Below, piece by piece: positions 45,491 to 58,311 of a DNA stretch of 64,000 nucleotides. Location: contig BCIX01000001.1 in the NCBI GenBank assembly GCA_001600095.1, positions 6,101,198 through 6,165,197 of the forward strand, read 5' to 3'. How positions within the stretch are numbered: the stretch's first letter is position 1; each line of letters opens with the position of its first letter. The DNA comes from Bullera alba. Its lineage: Eukaryota; Basidiomycota; Tremellomycetes; Tremellales; Bulleraceae. Below the pieces are notes generated by a model that saw only the letters and a list, made by a program, of their open reading frames with translations, made no database searches and was not told the DNA's origin. The position numbers and the translations under genes are program-made.

Positions 45491-47219
45491 ATGGCTATCA
45501 CTACTGCTTTGATCGGCCTCTTGGCTGTTATGGGTACTGTCGACGCTGCCGTTATCCCCGACAAGAGGTTCCTCTTCAACTATGGCCCTACCTGTACCAT
45601 CCAGCCCGCTTCTGCCGACCTGTCGTACTCTTACGCTGGTTGTTACTTCGACCCTCTTGGCTCAGTCCTTTCCGGTCTTCAGTGCTATGATGACGCGAAG
45701 ATGACTCCCGACAAGTGTATCGCTCGATGCAAGGCTGGTGGCTTTGACACTGCTGGTCTGAGTGAGTGTCTCCATCCCTTGACCAAGTGACATGCCACTG
45801 ACTTCCCTTCTAGCCACCCCACTCCTTGGGTTTGGTGCTTCGAAGTGCTGGTGTGCCCCTGCCAACTTCTTCAACCTGAACCGAGTCTCCGACTCCACCT
45901 GCACAAAGCCATGCTCGGGAGCGTCCAACCTCGCCTGTGGTGGTGCCTTGACCAACATCCTGGTGTACAAGAAGGATGTGGGACGATACTCATCCGCTCT
46001 GGCCGCTGCCTCGTCAACCTCAGCCTCGCTTGCGCAGTACTCGGCTTCCACCTCTGTTGCCGCCTACAGCAAGTCTTCGTCTGCTGCAGCGTACTCTGCC
46101 TCGACCTCAGCTGCAGCTCAAGCCTCCGCCAGCGCCTACTCAGCTGCTCAGTCCGCCGCTACCTACAGCAAGTCGTCTTCGCTGGCCGGATATTCCGCCT
46201 CCGTCTCTGCCGCCAGCGTTGCCCAATCCGCATCTGCCTACTCCTCCTCGCTATCGGCCGCCGTCGCTTCGCAGTCTGCGTCCGCCTTCTCTGCCTCGAT
46301 CTCTGCTGCTAGTGTGGCTCAATCCGCATCTGCCTACTCCTCCTCGGTGTCGGCTGCCGTGGCTTCTCAGGCTGCTTCCGCCTTCTCTGCGTCTGTGTCG
46401 GCAGCTCAATCAGCTTCTGCCTTCTCGGCTTCGGCTTCGGCGGCTCAACAATCGATCTCCGCGTACTCGGCGTCGCTTTCAGCCTATTCGGCTTCCAGTG
46501 CCGCCCCATCTCCAAGCCCCTCGGTCACTCCATCTGCCCCAACCCTGCCCTCTGGATGGACCGTCGCTGCTGGTTGCATCCAGGAGGTGGCTGGCCGAGC
46601 TCTCACTGGTGCTCGACTGGACGACCCCAACCTGACCCCTGCCGTTTGTGCCAACTTCTGTGCGAGCCGAGGATTTAAATTTGCCGGTGTCGAGTGGTAC
46701 ACGGAGTGCTACTGTGGCGACAGCCTGGTCAACGGAGCCTCTACCGACCTCGTTTCTGGCCAGTGCAACAGGGCCTGTGGTGGTGATGCTACTCAGACTT
46801 GTGGTGGAGCCAATGCCATCCAGCTGTACTACAACCCCAACGTTGTCGCCGCATCGCCTTCGCCATCTCCTTCGGTTGCCCCATCGCCATCGGCTTCTGT
46901 CGCTCCACCAGCCCCAACTGCCCCAGCCTCCATCAACGGTCTTGCCAACAAGGGGTGCATTCAGGAGGTTTCCGGCCGAGCTCTTACCGGAGATTCCCTC
47001 GCCAATGACAACATGACCCTTCAGGTCTGTGGAGACTACTGTACCGGCAAGGGATTCTCGATGTTCGGTGTCGAATACGGACGAGAGTGCTACTGTGGCA
47101 ACTCATTCTCCAACGGTGGCTCGGCCGATCTCATCTCGGGTCAGTGCAACATGCCATGTGCTGGCAACTCCGCACAGCTTTGCGGAGGTCCCAATGCGAT
47201 CAACCTCTACTCCGCTTAA
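45491..47219 (+). CDS. Secreted WSC-domain protein with a Ser/Ala/Tyr-rich repeat linker
   Basis: Two exons (45491-45761, 45814-47219) give 558 residues. A signal peptide (MAITTALIGLLAVMGTVDA) is followed by a first Cys-rich WSC-like domain (~30-150) with YAGCYFDP, MTPDKCIARC, KCWCAP and CSGASNLACGG. Residues ~165-335 form a low-complexity linker of SAYSAS/SAAxxA-type units with regular Tyr. A Pro/Ser hinge precedes two more complete WSC domains (~350-440 and ~475-558), each with GCIQEVxGRALTG, CYCG, GQCNxxC and CGGxNAIxLY. WSC domains bind carbohydrate, and in fungi sit at the wall or in secreted glyoxal-oxidase-like proteins; no catalytic domain or membrane anchor is present, so this is probably a secreted or wall-associated glycoprotein. 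The linker should be heavily O-mannosylated. Confidence 0.85.
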
Positions 47220-47565
47220 GACGCAACCTTATCGACAGGCTTAGACTAGTCGGCTTCTTTAACTTTTGGTAGTATCCTTACTCTCGCCCTCCTTAGTATT
47301 TTTGATAGTCATGCATCCCCTTTTGAAGTTGAACATTGGTACTTGAATGCACCATCGTTTCTCAACTCAGACTCTGGTACTTCGCATCGAACGAGTCATC
47401 TCGCCGGGGACGTATCGATGTCGATGCCTTGAGGTTGACGTGAAGAGATGACAAATAAGAAATGACGAATGAACCCAGCCATCCGCCCGTGGCTCGTCCG
47501 AGATCGATACATCAACTGGGTATGGAGATATGGATACAGCTTCTCAATAGATTATAGACTAGCCC
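47220..47565. other. Convergent 3' region
   Basis: About 345 bp between the WSC stop and the ATG26 stop. It should hold both 3' UTRs. Nothing else seen. Confidence 0.4.
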
Positions 47566-50500
47566 CTACGCCAACGGCTTTCCCAACTGTTGCGGACTCG
47601 CCATTACAGTCTCTTTCCCTTGCTCGCCCGCAGCTTCATTGCTCAGGACACTCCAGCTACTGTCGTCTTCGCTGGTATCGGCGGTCTGGCCCCCGTCTCC
47701 CGATTCGTCTCTAGCGTGATTCTTGGTCGAGTCTCTGCCCGATCTCGACCGAAACAGTGACAGGTCTGAGGTGATTGAGGTAATCGGAGCGAGAAGAGAG
47801 CCCGTATGCGTCTTGTGTGGCTCTGGAGGAGGTTTAATCAGGGATTTGGCGTATTCCTAATGACGTCTCGTTAGCCCGGACTCATGTGACGTTCAGAAGA
47901 ACCACTCACGAGGTCTCGATATATCGCCTCGATGGCCTTCATCACTCCGTTCTCCTTCCTGATCATCTCTCCGACGATCTTGGCCTTCGCAATCTGCTTC
48001 TCATCCGTAGTGGCCTTCTTGAGTGCCTCGCAGAGAGCTTCTGCTGTGAGTTTACGCACGGCCGAGCCAACATTGAGCGATTCAACTCTTTCGGACCAGA
48101 AGGCTTGATCACCAAAGAAGGGTTTGATGATGGTTGGCTACGCGCCATGTCAGTTATATGCTTGGTACGACTAACCAGTTAACTCACGATACCTGCCCTC
48201 AAGCTGGCGCCTGAAGTTCCAGCACCACCGTGATGACAAGCAGCGTCGATTCGGGGGAACAGCCAGGAATGGTCTATGGAGTCAATCGGGCTAAGGGGGT
48301 TGTGCTCGATCAGCATAGTAGACCGAGAAAGCAGGAACAAGGCTTACTATATCTCGTCTGGGTAAGTGATACCGTCGGCACCTTCCTGGTCACCATCCTC
48401 CTTCGACTCGGCCTCCTTCTCGTCTTTCTCGTCTTCATCCTCTCGCTCTTGATCGTCGGACTCGGCTTCCTGCCCATTCTTGTCCTTGTCATCCTTGCCT
48501 TTGCTGCCCCTGTCACTCCAGCCTTTGGACAGAATGGCGCAGACGCCAGAATCTTTCACAGCATCGACAACACACCTCGTCATCTCTTGAGGGTCCGATA
48601 CTACGATCGAGCCGAAACCGATGTAGACGACCTTCTTGCCCTTCTTGTGAGCGCCGTCAATAAACTCGACTAGGCCGTCTGGCGGCTTCCAGTCGTTTTC
48701 CTTGCTTGCGCTCTCGTCGGCATTCTCCAAGAACCAGTAGCCTATACAAGCATGAGCACGACCCAACGTCCGCTGCTCGATCCGCTTACCTGTTACGTGA
48801 ATCCACTCGGTCCAATCGAGCGGGGGTGGCACCACATTAGGCGAGAAGTTGTACAAGAATGGAACTACATATATGATCAGTCGAGATCAGTCGAAATCTT
48901 GATTACAGAGCCGTGTGACTTACCCTTGTGCTGCTCCAGCTTGTCAAAGTTGGTCGACTCGATACCCATGACCTTCTTCCTGAACTTGTTGACCTGTCCC
49001 GAGATTGCGGTCCAGAAGACTTGATCGAACATGGTGTAGGTCATGTAGTTGTACGCTCCACCCTTCTTGTGCTCCGGTACAGCGAATGCGTGCTGAACTT
49101 CGAGTCAGTGTTGCCTCTTCTATTTTAGGCCATTCTACCAGGACTTACGGGGTACGCTCGAGTTCTGGTCCAGGGCATCTAAAAGCAGGTCAGAGCACTT
49201 CAGATTAAAGCACGACGGACTCACAGTGAAAGCCCTGTAGTATGGGATTTGAAGCGCCTCGGCAATGTGAATACCGCCCATTGCACTTGGACTTTCGATC
49301 AGAAGATCGGAGCCTTGACATGCTTCCCAGGACGACTGGAGCAGATCGTCGAGCCAACCTCGGAACTATCCATGAGAGTTAGCGGATGTGACTGCATATT
49401 GGATTTGGGCGTCTCACCTTCTGCAGACCCTCTTTCATGAAGGAGATTGTGAACATTCCATTGTCCACGCACATCTGCATGAGCTCAGCCGGGTCGCCAC
49501 CTACGCTGGCGAATTCAATGCCGTGCTACATTCTCGTCAGTGGCGAACTCCATGCACCCAGAGACAACTCACGCCCTCAACCCAGTCCTTGTATTCGCCA
49601 TGACTGGCAATTCTAGCGTGATGACCCTCGGCTTGAAGACCCTTGCACAGGGCAATGTATGGCTGTACATCACCTCTTGACCCGATGGTCAAACAGGTGA
49701 TCCGCATCGGCTCCGGCTTGAACTCAAGGAATGTACTGGTCGTGCTGCCAAACATGGGTGACGGGCTGACGGGAGGTATGCTCGATTTGGGAGACATGGG
49801 TGTTGACTCGTCGAGATCCTCCTCGATCCGCATTGCGACCTGATCCATCTCCGACTGGGTCGGCTGGTGGTTTGGATCAGAAGAAGCGAGTCGTACAGCT
49901 TCCATTCGTTCCTCCAGCAGAGTCACACAGGCTGTGCGTCGCGCTGAAGATGAGAACTCGAGGAAGAGCTCTTCGTGACCTTTGATTACCACAATCAATC
50001 CCGCGTGGCCAAATCTGAATGCCTTCTGAGCCTTTAAACCGTATAGATCACGTATAGGGATGATCATCTAGCCGATCATGGGATTAGCTTGGTCTTCAGA
50101 AGTCCTGAGGTGACTCACCTTTGTCTTGTACAGCAGTTGAGACGATCGGAAGCAAAGATAGTTACTCGAGACGAAGAATCGGCCGTGGACAGGTAGTACA
50201 CGGTACAGATATCCCGGGAAGTCTAAGGAAGTGTCAGTATCTATGTCTGGTTTGCATACAACAAGGGACTCACGCTCGATCAACTCTTCCTTCTCGCCAA
50301 GCGCAAACACCTTTCGGAACTTTCTCGCCGTTTTGGCGTGCTCCTGATGCGCACTCTCGCTATGCTCCATCATCGAATAACCGCCTCTCTCAGAATGTGT
50401 CGAGCTAGAGAAGGACCATCTGGCGTTTCGATTTGCCGTCTCATTGCGACCATCGTCCGACTCGTCGTCACTGCTATCACCGTCGTCGTCATGTTGATTG

Positions 50501-53385
50501 GACTCGACCACCTCGGTGACAGATTCGCCTCTCGTCCTGGCGCCTCGAGCACCAACCACTCTGGTCGGCGAGTCTGTGAGACCTGACATGTTCACCTTCG
50601 GCGACTTGTGAATCTTGTTGGAAGCGCCGGATGGACTTCTGCCCAGAGTTGTGACCTGCGTAGGCGATGTTCCGAATATCTTGCTTGGTTTCTTCATCCA
50701 ACCCCATCCGCCCTTGCCGTCCTGATTGTAACCACTGGGGGGATCACCGGTCTGTCTAGGAGGGTAGCCATCCGAGTCGTCACTTTCGACTCGACGTGGA
50801 ATGTCCTGCGAAGCCTCCATCCTGAGCGTCTCCATGCTGTCGTTGGACTGCTTGTGCTTGTGGCCGAGGAAGGGTATCGACAGTGTTTTGGCACCCCCTT
50901 CCCTGTCGCTCTCGTCATGATTGTCAGACGAGCAATGTAAGAGTGGCTTGAGCACGGAGCCTAGCTTTTTCAAGCCAAGCGGTCCACTCTTCTCCGATTC
51001 TTCCTTCTTGTGAGCCTCGACTGCATCACTCTCCGCTTGAGCCTCGGATGACAGCTCCTCCGACACCTGGGGCAGCTCGGAAGCTGGTCGCTCGTTGAGT
51101 GTCTGGTGGATGGCGTGGAGGGCACGATCAGAATCTTGGAACGAAGCGAAGAAGTAGCTGTCGACGGACATCTGATCTTCTGGGTCGACGCATTTGATCT
51201 GACAATGTCGGTGAGCCAAACACGGAGTATATGGGAAGAGTCTTACCTCTAACGTCTCGGCAAATTCCAGCGTAGGCGCCTTCTCTACCTCCAATACGGC
51301 CTCCAACGGGATGATGAGCTGACAGGATTAGCTTTATCCACTCGAGTCGCTACATTCAACACACCTTGACGCTCTCGCCTTCATGTTGAGTCTTGAACAT
51401 GACCTTCTGAATCGCTTTGATCCACTCGTCGCGACTGGCTTCAGACTCGGCAGTGAAGGTGTAGTTCTTCTCTGAAGTTCGGAGCTTGAAGCGAGTCTCA
51501 TCGATGGCGTCACAGCTCGAAGCGTATTGCAGAGACACGTTGCCTTTTGGGAAATACGGGTCCTGTGCGAAGTTTCAGCAGAGTAGCACATCCAGGCGGA
51601 ATTGCCACTCACCGATGCACTCTCGAACCAACTGAGGACTTCGTTCTTGAGGACTGCCCAAAATTTGGTGTTCATCTTGGTGCTCCTGCTTTTCTTGCTG
51701 AGCGGTCCAGTCTTGACTACCAGATTCTGCGGAATATTCAGCTTTTGCTCGGGACGAAGCTCTGAGAGACTCACTTCACGGGTAGGCATCCGGGCGAAGA
51801 AGCATATGTGTCGAGGCGTCAAGTACATGTAGCCTTTGAGCACTGCTTGCCGTGAGCACTGACCTATTCCGACGATTACGTTGGTTACTCACTGACACTC
51901 CTCAAGAGCCAACAACGCATCTCCTCGAGCACCTCCTCCCGCTCTTGTAGACCGAACACGTCCATTAGCTTCTCGGAAAGTTTCTCCCGACGGAGTCGCT
52001 TCTTCTCCTGGGCGTTAGAGCCCATATTATCTTCGACGATTTCATCCTCTCCGCTACCCTCTCGCAAGGCTGCCGCTGTGTTGTCGTCAAATCGGGAAGG
52101 AGAGTCTGGGAGATATTCTCCGTCTTGAGCAGCAGCTCGACGCATCTCTGACAGTTCTTCGGAACCACCCAGTGCTTCCTCCTTCGATATTCGATCGTCC
52201 AGAACCTCTCTAGCTCCCTCGGGGATGGACAAACTTGCTTCGCTTTCGACGCTGTGCCTCCTGGGATCTAGTTGCTGCGAGACGGTGCCGTTGTCCCCTT
52301 CGGAGGTAGACTGACCAGCCGTTTGCCTGCTGGAGTGTAGTTGATATTCAATTTCCCCCATACCCGGCGATCGCGCCCGGCGGGCGATGGTGTTTTGACG
52401 GAAGGGAAAGTTCAAAGACTCTTGACGATTAGGTCCCAGTTCGGAACCGAGCATCGCTTGGTCGTCTCCTGATGTTTGCTTTCGCTTCGGTCTGATGGTG
52501 TGCAGAGAAGAGTGTAGTCGGGAGACTGCAAGACGGGTCAGTGAAATTTGTAGTATATAGTGAAGCCACCACACACCTTTAGGTCGTCTAGCTGCTGGAG
52601 CTTCGGTGGCCCTATGGGATGATCTGACTTCAGGTTCCTCATCACTGGAGCTGTCGCTGCCCCGTTCCTTCTCCTCTTTCGCCAGAGCGTTCAAGGCCGA
52701 CACCAAAGCCGATGCGCCCATGCGAACCTAGGACATTGGGACGGAGTAAGCTATTCATTCGAGCCATAGATTCGGGATCCGATCGAGCACTCACAGAGCC
52801 AAAATCCCTGGTGTCGCTAAAGTTCGGCCTAGGAGCAGGATTGCCCACTGTCGCACTCCTCCTCCTGTCAGTCGGCGTGGTGGCGGTAGCGGTCTTGCCT
52901 CCTTGTTCGACGTGAAGCTCCTGGTCCTCTGGAATCGCGATAGACTGACCACTCATGGTGTGGAATCGAGGTCGATCAATGCTCCGACCCTGCTTGCTCT
53001 GATTCATCGCCGAGTCGAAGACGTTGCTTTCGTCATCGACTTTCGATCCTGCTTTGTCGAGCATAGGCGTGGCGAGCTCATCAAGCGGTGTACCGACCAG
53101 TAAAGGATTCTGACCCTCTTCTAGATCCTCTTTCTGACGACCTGCATGAGCTCTCTCTCCTTGGTTTGCTGTTCCCTCCTTTGACACGTCCTTCTTGTTC
53201 TCCGCATCAGAGTCTGACGGTGTAGGTTTTGCTGGAAAAACGTGTTTGGCAGTCGTGTTGAGCAATGCCTCCACGTTGGGGTGAGGGGGCTCGGCCTCAT
53301 GAGTAGGCGAGACGGCCTCTCTGGGGAATATTGGCTTGGTCGGCTCCTCGGCTGAGCGGCCGTTCGAGTTGTTGCTTTCACTCAT
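47566..53385 (-). CDS. ATG26: Sterol 3-beta-glucosyltransferase (GRAM-PH-GRAM-GT architecture)
   Basis: A large multi-exon gene, about 1,600 residues, starts at the ATG at 53385 and ends TAG at 47566. The first ~500 residues are polar and disordered. Then comes a GRAM segment ([40 protein letters not shown]), a PH domain ([20 protein letters not shown]... [13 protein letters not shown]), and a second GRAM ([20 protein letters not shown]). The GT1 catalytic domain has [58 protein letters not shown] and the donor-sugar signature [20 protein letters not shown]. The enzyme transfers glucose from UDP-glucose to ergosterol at cytosolic membranes; PH/GRAM regions bind phosphoinositides, and the family is needed for pexophagy in some yeasts. 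An unusual acidic insert (about 48370-48510) sits after SKGWSDR. After the catalytic end there is a long tail, [14 protein letters not shown]..., of about 100 residues. Confidence 0.88.
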
Positions 53386-54126
53386 ATTCGGCAGAGTAGC
53401 GCCGCAGCGAGTTGGTTTGATTCACGATCCGCAAAAACGGTATCTGAGGTGTGATGAGCTACCGTTCGTCCCTCGCTTCTGATGATGAAAGTCGATCCTC
53501 ACAATTAAGATGCAGTATTTACACTCCAGTGTTGGAAGCAGCCACGAGTTCACGACCGGTTTGATGTGATCCTACGGTTATACGTCACCGGGCTTACGCT
53601 TGCCGCGGATCGGGTTGATCTCCTAGGATCGACTTGTTTGGACCAGTGAAGTTGGCAAGTGTATTAGGAAACCGCGAGAACGACGACACTGGGAGTTCGT
53701 AGAGGCTACGTCGACTATTGTGCAGTCCACTATCCGAAGCTCGGCCAGGATACAGAGGCGAGCGAAGCTGCGAGCTCGATGAGGAGAAAGGGAGAGCCAG
53801 GGTTGATGATGATTCCAACAAAACCGCCGTCGGACACCCCCGCGGGCACCGGGCAGGTACGTCACTCTGACCAACAAGCTAAAAAGCTAAGGCACCGACA
53901 CACAGTGTTTACGTAATGAATGCTCGTGCGGGGCTCGCCACCATTTGCCACCGTGCGCGACTGTTTTACCACCACAGTCCAGTCAACCACACCCAGTTTC
54001 AAACCAGTTTGCACTTTGTTTTCAACCGTTGATTCCATACTTTGGTTCATACCGACAGAGACGATGTCGACCATGAGCACACTGACGCCTGATAGATAGC
54101 ACCCCTATCATCATATCGCAGAGCGC
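53386..54126. promoter_or_regulatory. Divergent intergenic region ATG26 / second RecQ
   Basis: About 740 bp between start codons of divergent genes. Short open frames only. No repeat or RNA gene recognised. Confidence 0.4.
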
Positions 54127-57100
54127 ATGATCGCCACGATGTCTCAGGACGATATGCTGGCGCCGATGCCGGTGCATCCCAACCCGTTCAGGCTTCCACC
54201 TTCCACACCCGCGGTAGTTCCGTACCCAAACCTGGTCAACTCTTCTCAGGTCAGTGCAGAGTATCGATATCACTCTCATAACACTGACAAGTCCTCATAG
54301 TTCGCGAGAAACAACTTCAAACCGACCAAGCGAGCATTCAAACGTGTACCATCCGCCCAAGAAGATGATACCGCTCTCAGGCGTGTCTTCCAGCAATGTG
54401 AGGATTTATTTGTCCAGCAGAAGACAGCCTCTCTGATCATGACTAGACTGGGGCTTCTCAGACTTCCGAGGCCCGCAATTGGATATTTGCAGAAGTGTCA
54501 TGGGCGGATGTGATGTCCTAGTAGTGGCCCCCACAGGTATCGGCAAATCGTGAGTGAGAAAGTTAACGCAGCACATCCCGCTGATGATGCACTAGGGTTT
54601 GTTTCCAGGTTCCCGCTGTAGCCCTGGAATATGGTATCACCCTAGTCATCTCACCTCTACTTGGTACGCTGCTTCTTCCGCTTCATCGCACCACATCTCA
54701 CTGACAGTGTTGTAGCTCTAATGAAGGATCAAGTGGCAGGCTTGAAGGACAAGGGTATCGAGGCAGCTATGCTATACGAGAAGAGTCCGGACAAAGATGT
54801 CGCGTTTGTGAGTAATGGTCTTGCTGGGCTGTTGATGGTTTGAATGATTGATAAAACCCTTACAGATCAAGAAACAATTGCGAATGGGTCATCCAGACCT
54901 GCGAATCCTCTACCTTACGCCGGAGACTCTGTTCAGTTACAGATGCTCGTCCGAGCTAGAAGTGGCGTACAAACAGCGCCAGCTGAGACGGCTTGTGGTA
55001 GACGAGGTGAGCTGATGGCCTTTTCGGATCTAACGATCACTTGACTGACGAATCTTTGCAGGCACATGTGATAGAGGTAAGCTGAAACGCGTTGTAGCTA
55101 GAGGGTGCTAATCCTACATCGGTAGGAATGGGGCATGACATTTCGTTCGGTATGTTCTGGCTTCAGTTCTTGACAGATCTTCACTGACAGCTTACCTAGG
55201 CTTACCGAGGTTTGGGGAAGTTCCGAGACATGTATCCGGATGTCCCAGTTACAGTAAGCTAGATGTGTCCATAGCATGTCACCCCTATACTGATAGCTCT
55301 AAGGCTGTCACTGCCTCAGCTACAGAGGAGGTCAGAACCGATATCCTGAATGTCCTGCGTATACAGAAGAAGGATCTCGCCCAATGGGTCGAGCCTTTCA
55401 ACAGGAAAAACCTGTTCTACGAGGTATGTCTTGTCATGATACTGCAAGGGTAACTCCCTGATCGCATTCCCTAGATTCGGTATCAAGGCGTCAAGATGCT
55501 GTGTGATCGAGCTGGGAACGCTGCCGAGTTCATCAGGACCTACCGAGTGGAGGCAATGCGCAAGAATAAAGAACAGTTCATCGATATGAAATGCGTATCC
55601 GGCCTGGTATACTGCAGGTCCCGCGCTGTGGTGAGTCTTCCCGGAGGATTGTGATACTCTCCATAGGCAGGGAAGCTGATTCATTTTCTCAGTGCGAAGA
55701 GGTCGCAGGAGTACTTCGCAACAAGGGTGTCAACGCGCAAGCGTTTCATGCACAGTTGCCTGAACACAAACGGGAGGAGCGTCTACATGCATGGAAAGCC
55801 GGGGATATCGAGTGCATCGTTGCAACCATCGCTTTCGGCATGGTAGGCCCCTGGTGTCAACTAGACACATCGACATGCTGACCATTCGGTAGGGGGTGGA
55901 CCATGCTCACGTGCGATATGTCGTACATTTTGACATGCCCAAAAGCTTCGAAGGTATGTAGTAGACACAGGGAATAGCGCACGTGTTTCGCTGACATCCG
56001 AGTTAGGCTACTACCAAGAGACGGGAAGAGCTGGAAGAGATGGCCATGTGAGTGCGACGTACCGAGAAATCACTGACTCTGGCGTAGGCTTCTCGATGTC
56101 TGCTGTACTACTGTGAGTTAGAGTACAATGATTCTTGTATTCATCGTCTGACACTGCTCAAAGCGAGAGAAGATGCGACTCGTCTGCGTGGCCTCATTGA
56201 CAAGGACGCCGCGGCGGCAGAGAAGAGACTTATGGCAGAGAGCAAGAAGCAACCCGATGTAGAGTTCGACCAGACGGAGCTAGACAGGGCCAAAGTCCGA
56301 TGCATGAACAGCTACAAGTTTGTAAGTCTAATCCCAGGCTGCCTCAGATGGCGACAATGCAGGTTTGCTGACTATCATCCAGCTGCAGCAGTATCTCGAA
56401 TCAGACAGAACCTGCCGTCATGTCGCCATTTGCCGCTACTTTGGCGAAGACATCGACGATGATAACGACGAAGTGCGGAGGGCTTACTGCGACAGCATGT
56501 GCGATGTGAGTCTACCATACATCGGATATCACCGCATCGAGCTCACCCTGATCAGGTATGCTCGAATCCAGCAGCGGTACGACGCCGAGCTGCTCAGATC
56601 ACGGAAGAGATCGAGCCCGCCTCCCAGGTCGTACGCGCTCCTGTGGTCAGAGCAGCAGAATTCCTGGCCTCATCTTCGCCTGACAGGCGCGTCCTCGGAT
56701 CCATAGCCCTGGTCGAAGGGTCAGACTCGATACATCCTTCCAGTGATCCGGTCGAGCCAACTCCACAGCCTTCACGCAGTGCGGCAAGATCATTGGGACA
56801 AGCTAGCATATTGGGCTCTCGAAGCTCTCCGGCAGTGATGGTGTCTCAAGAAGCGAACGGAAGCTTCAGAAATGTATCCAGCAGCGGTGTTCTGGACGAG
56901 CGACCTATGAACGCGCGCATGTCAGCAGGACCATCCGAAGACCAGAATGGGTCCAAAAAGCCAAGACTTCTGGATCCCACGCCAGCGCGGTCTTTCAGGT
57001 CAGACTCGGTTGCACAGCGTCGAGCCACAGCATCGCCCGTGTCACAGAGAACTCGAGCCTCAGCTCGCTACGCTCAACAGGCTCAACAAGTTGGACCCTC

Positions 57101-58089
57101 TCGAATCATTATGGCATCTTCAACTCCCCCAGGTAGCAGTTTCGAGACGCCCTGTCCACGACCCAACAACCGAGGTCGCATGATCGACGGCATCAGAGAG
57201 ACCGGTCCATCGAGAGGACCGCCTCGCACTGTTGACGGGATGTTCGAAGGTAGAGATGCCGGGGGTTACGCCGTTGCCCCTCCGATGCCAGAAGATCCAG
57301 AAGTACGGGAGAGGCAGGCAGATGCCTTTAGAGGTGTTACCCCGATCCGGGGTAGAGGACCGTACTCGTATTACACGAATAGTGAGCGATCCACTGCCTA
57401 ATTCCTGCCTCGTGCTGACTGAATCAACCAGCTGCGGCTCCCACGAGTCATAGGAAGCGGCGTATGTCGACAGCTACAGAGGGATCGTTCAGGACGCCTT
57501 TCAAAACACCTTTCATCAAACAGCGGCAGACCTCTCGGGCAGGTCCAATACCCGTGAGTCTGCCGATTGCGTAGATACAGTCCCTGTACTGATGGAAGAC
57601 TCAGGTCGAAGCTAGGACGCAAGCCATTGGGGCGATTCTGGATGGTCTGAAGAAGTCATTACTAGATGGCGAGGTCTCGGATGGTATTTGGCGCTATTGG
57701 GGGAGGGACTTCGGCAAAGAGCAGAGGAAGAAGCTACTGCGGCTCGCCGCTATAGAAGTTGAATCAAGTAAGTCAGCTTTCAAGTGAGCCTTTTTCCTTC
57801 TCGAAGCTGATAGAGGGGACGTCAGGATTCATCGCCGAGTGCGCAACTCCAGGCATGCTCCGTGAGTATCCGATTTTCCGAAGCGTTGCTCGCAGTCGAT
57901 ATATAGCTGATACCGGGACCAGACGCAAAGGCCGATATGTTGGTCCAAGCGGTGCGAATATTGCGAAGTGACGCAGGTGCCAGATTGATCACATCTGGCA
58001 AGCTCCACGAGTTTGGCACTGATGATCACGGGAGGGCATTGATTGTTTGCGAACAAGCCATTAGACATGTTTTAGCTGAAGAGGCATAA
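54127..58089 (+). CDS. Second RecQ-family helicase, divergent
   Basis: About twenty exons, roughly 950 residues, ATG at 54127 to TAA at 58089. The helicase begins early: RVFQQYWGFSDFRGPQLDIC (motif 0), VVAPTGIGKSVCFQVPA (Walker A), LVISPLLALMKDQV, ILYLTPETLF and VVDEAHVIEEWGMTFRSAYR (motif II). Then come AVTASAT, GLVYCRSRAVCEEVA, CIVATIAFGMGVDHAHVRYV and YYQETGRAGRDG. A Cys4 zinc site follows (CRHVAICRYFGED, YCDSMCDVC). The C-terminal ~370 residues are Ser/Pro/Arg-rich, with a more ordered end (WRYWGRDFGKEQRKKLLRLA; AVRILRSDAGARLI). I see no clear winged helix or HRDC, unlike the first RecQ. The aromatic-rich loop SxWGHDFRxxY is changed (EEWGMTFRSAY), so coupling of ATP hydrolysis to unwinding may differ. 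The A-H of DEAH lies on a 15-nt exon (55062-55076). Confidence 0.83.
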
Positions 58090-58311
58090 GGATTTGATGA
58101 GTGTGACACGATAGCAGGTGTTGTTGTTGTAAATTAGCGCCATGAGTAATGAGATCGTAGAGCGTCCACATGAAACCAGCCATACGATGCTCGCATGGCA
58201 TTGCGCGTGGTGTAAGCGGAGTGATAGTGTACATGATGGTGAGCGAGCTCTGTACAAGAAGGGCAAATCATACCCATTGCCCTAGTCGATCTCGCTGGGA
58301 GGACTGCACCT

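Noticed and set aside
48230..48350. Acceptor CCATAG next to HSWLFP in ATG26
   Set aside because: With the GTAAGC donor it creates an in-frame stop; the upstream CCCCTTAG gives [13 protein letters not shown], as expected for the family.
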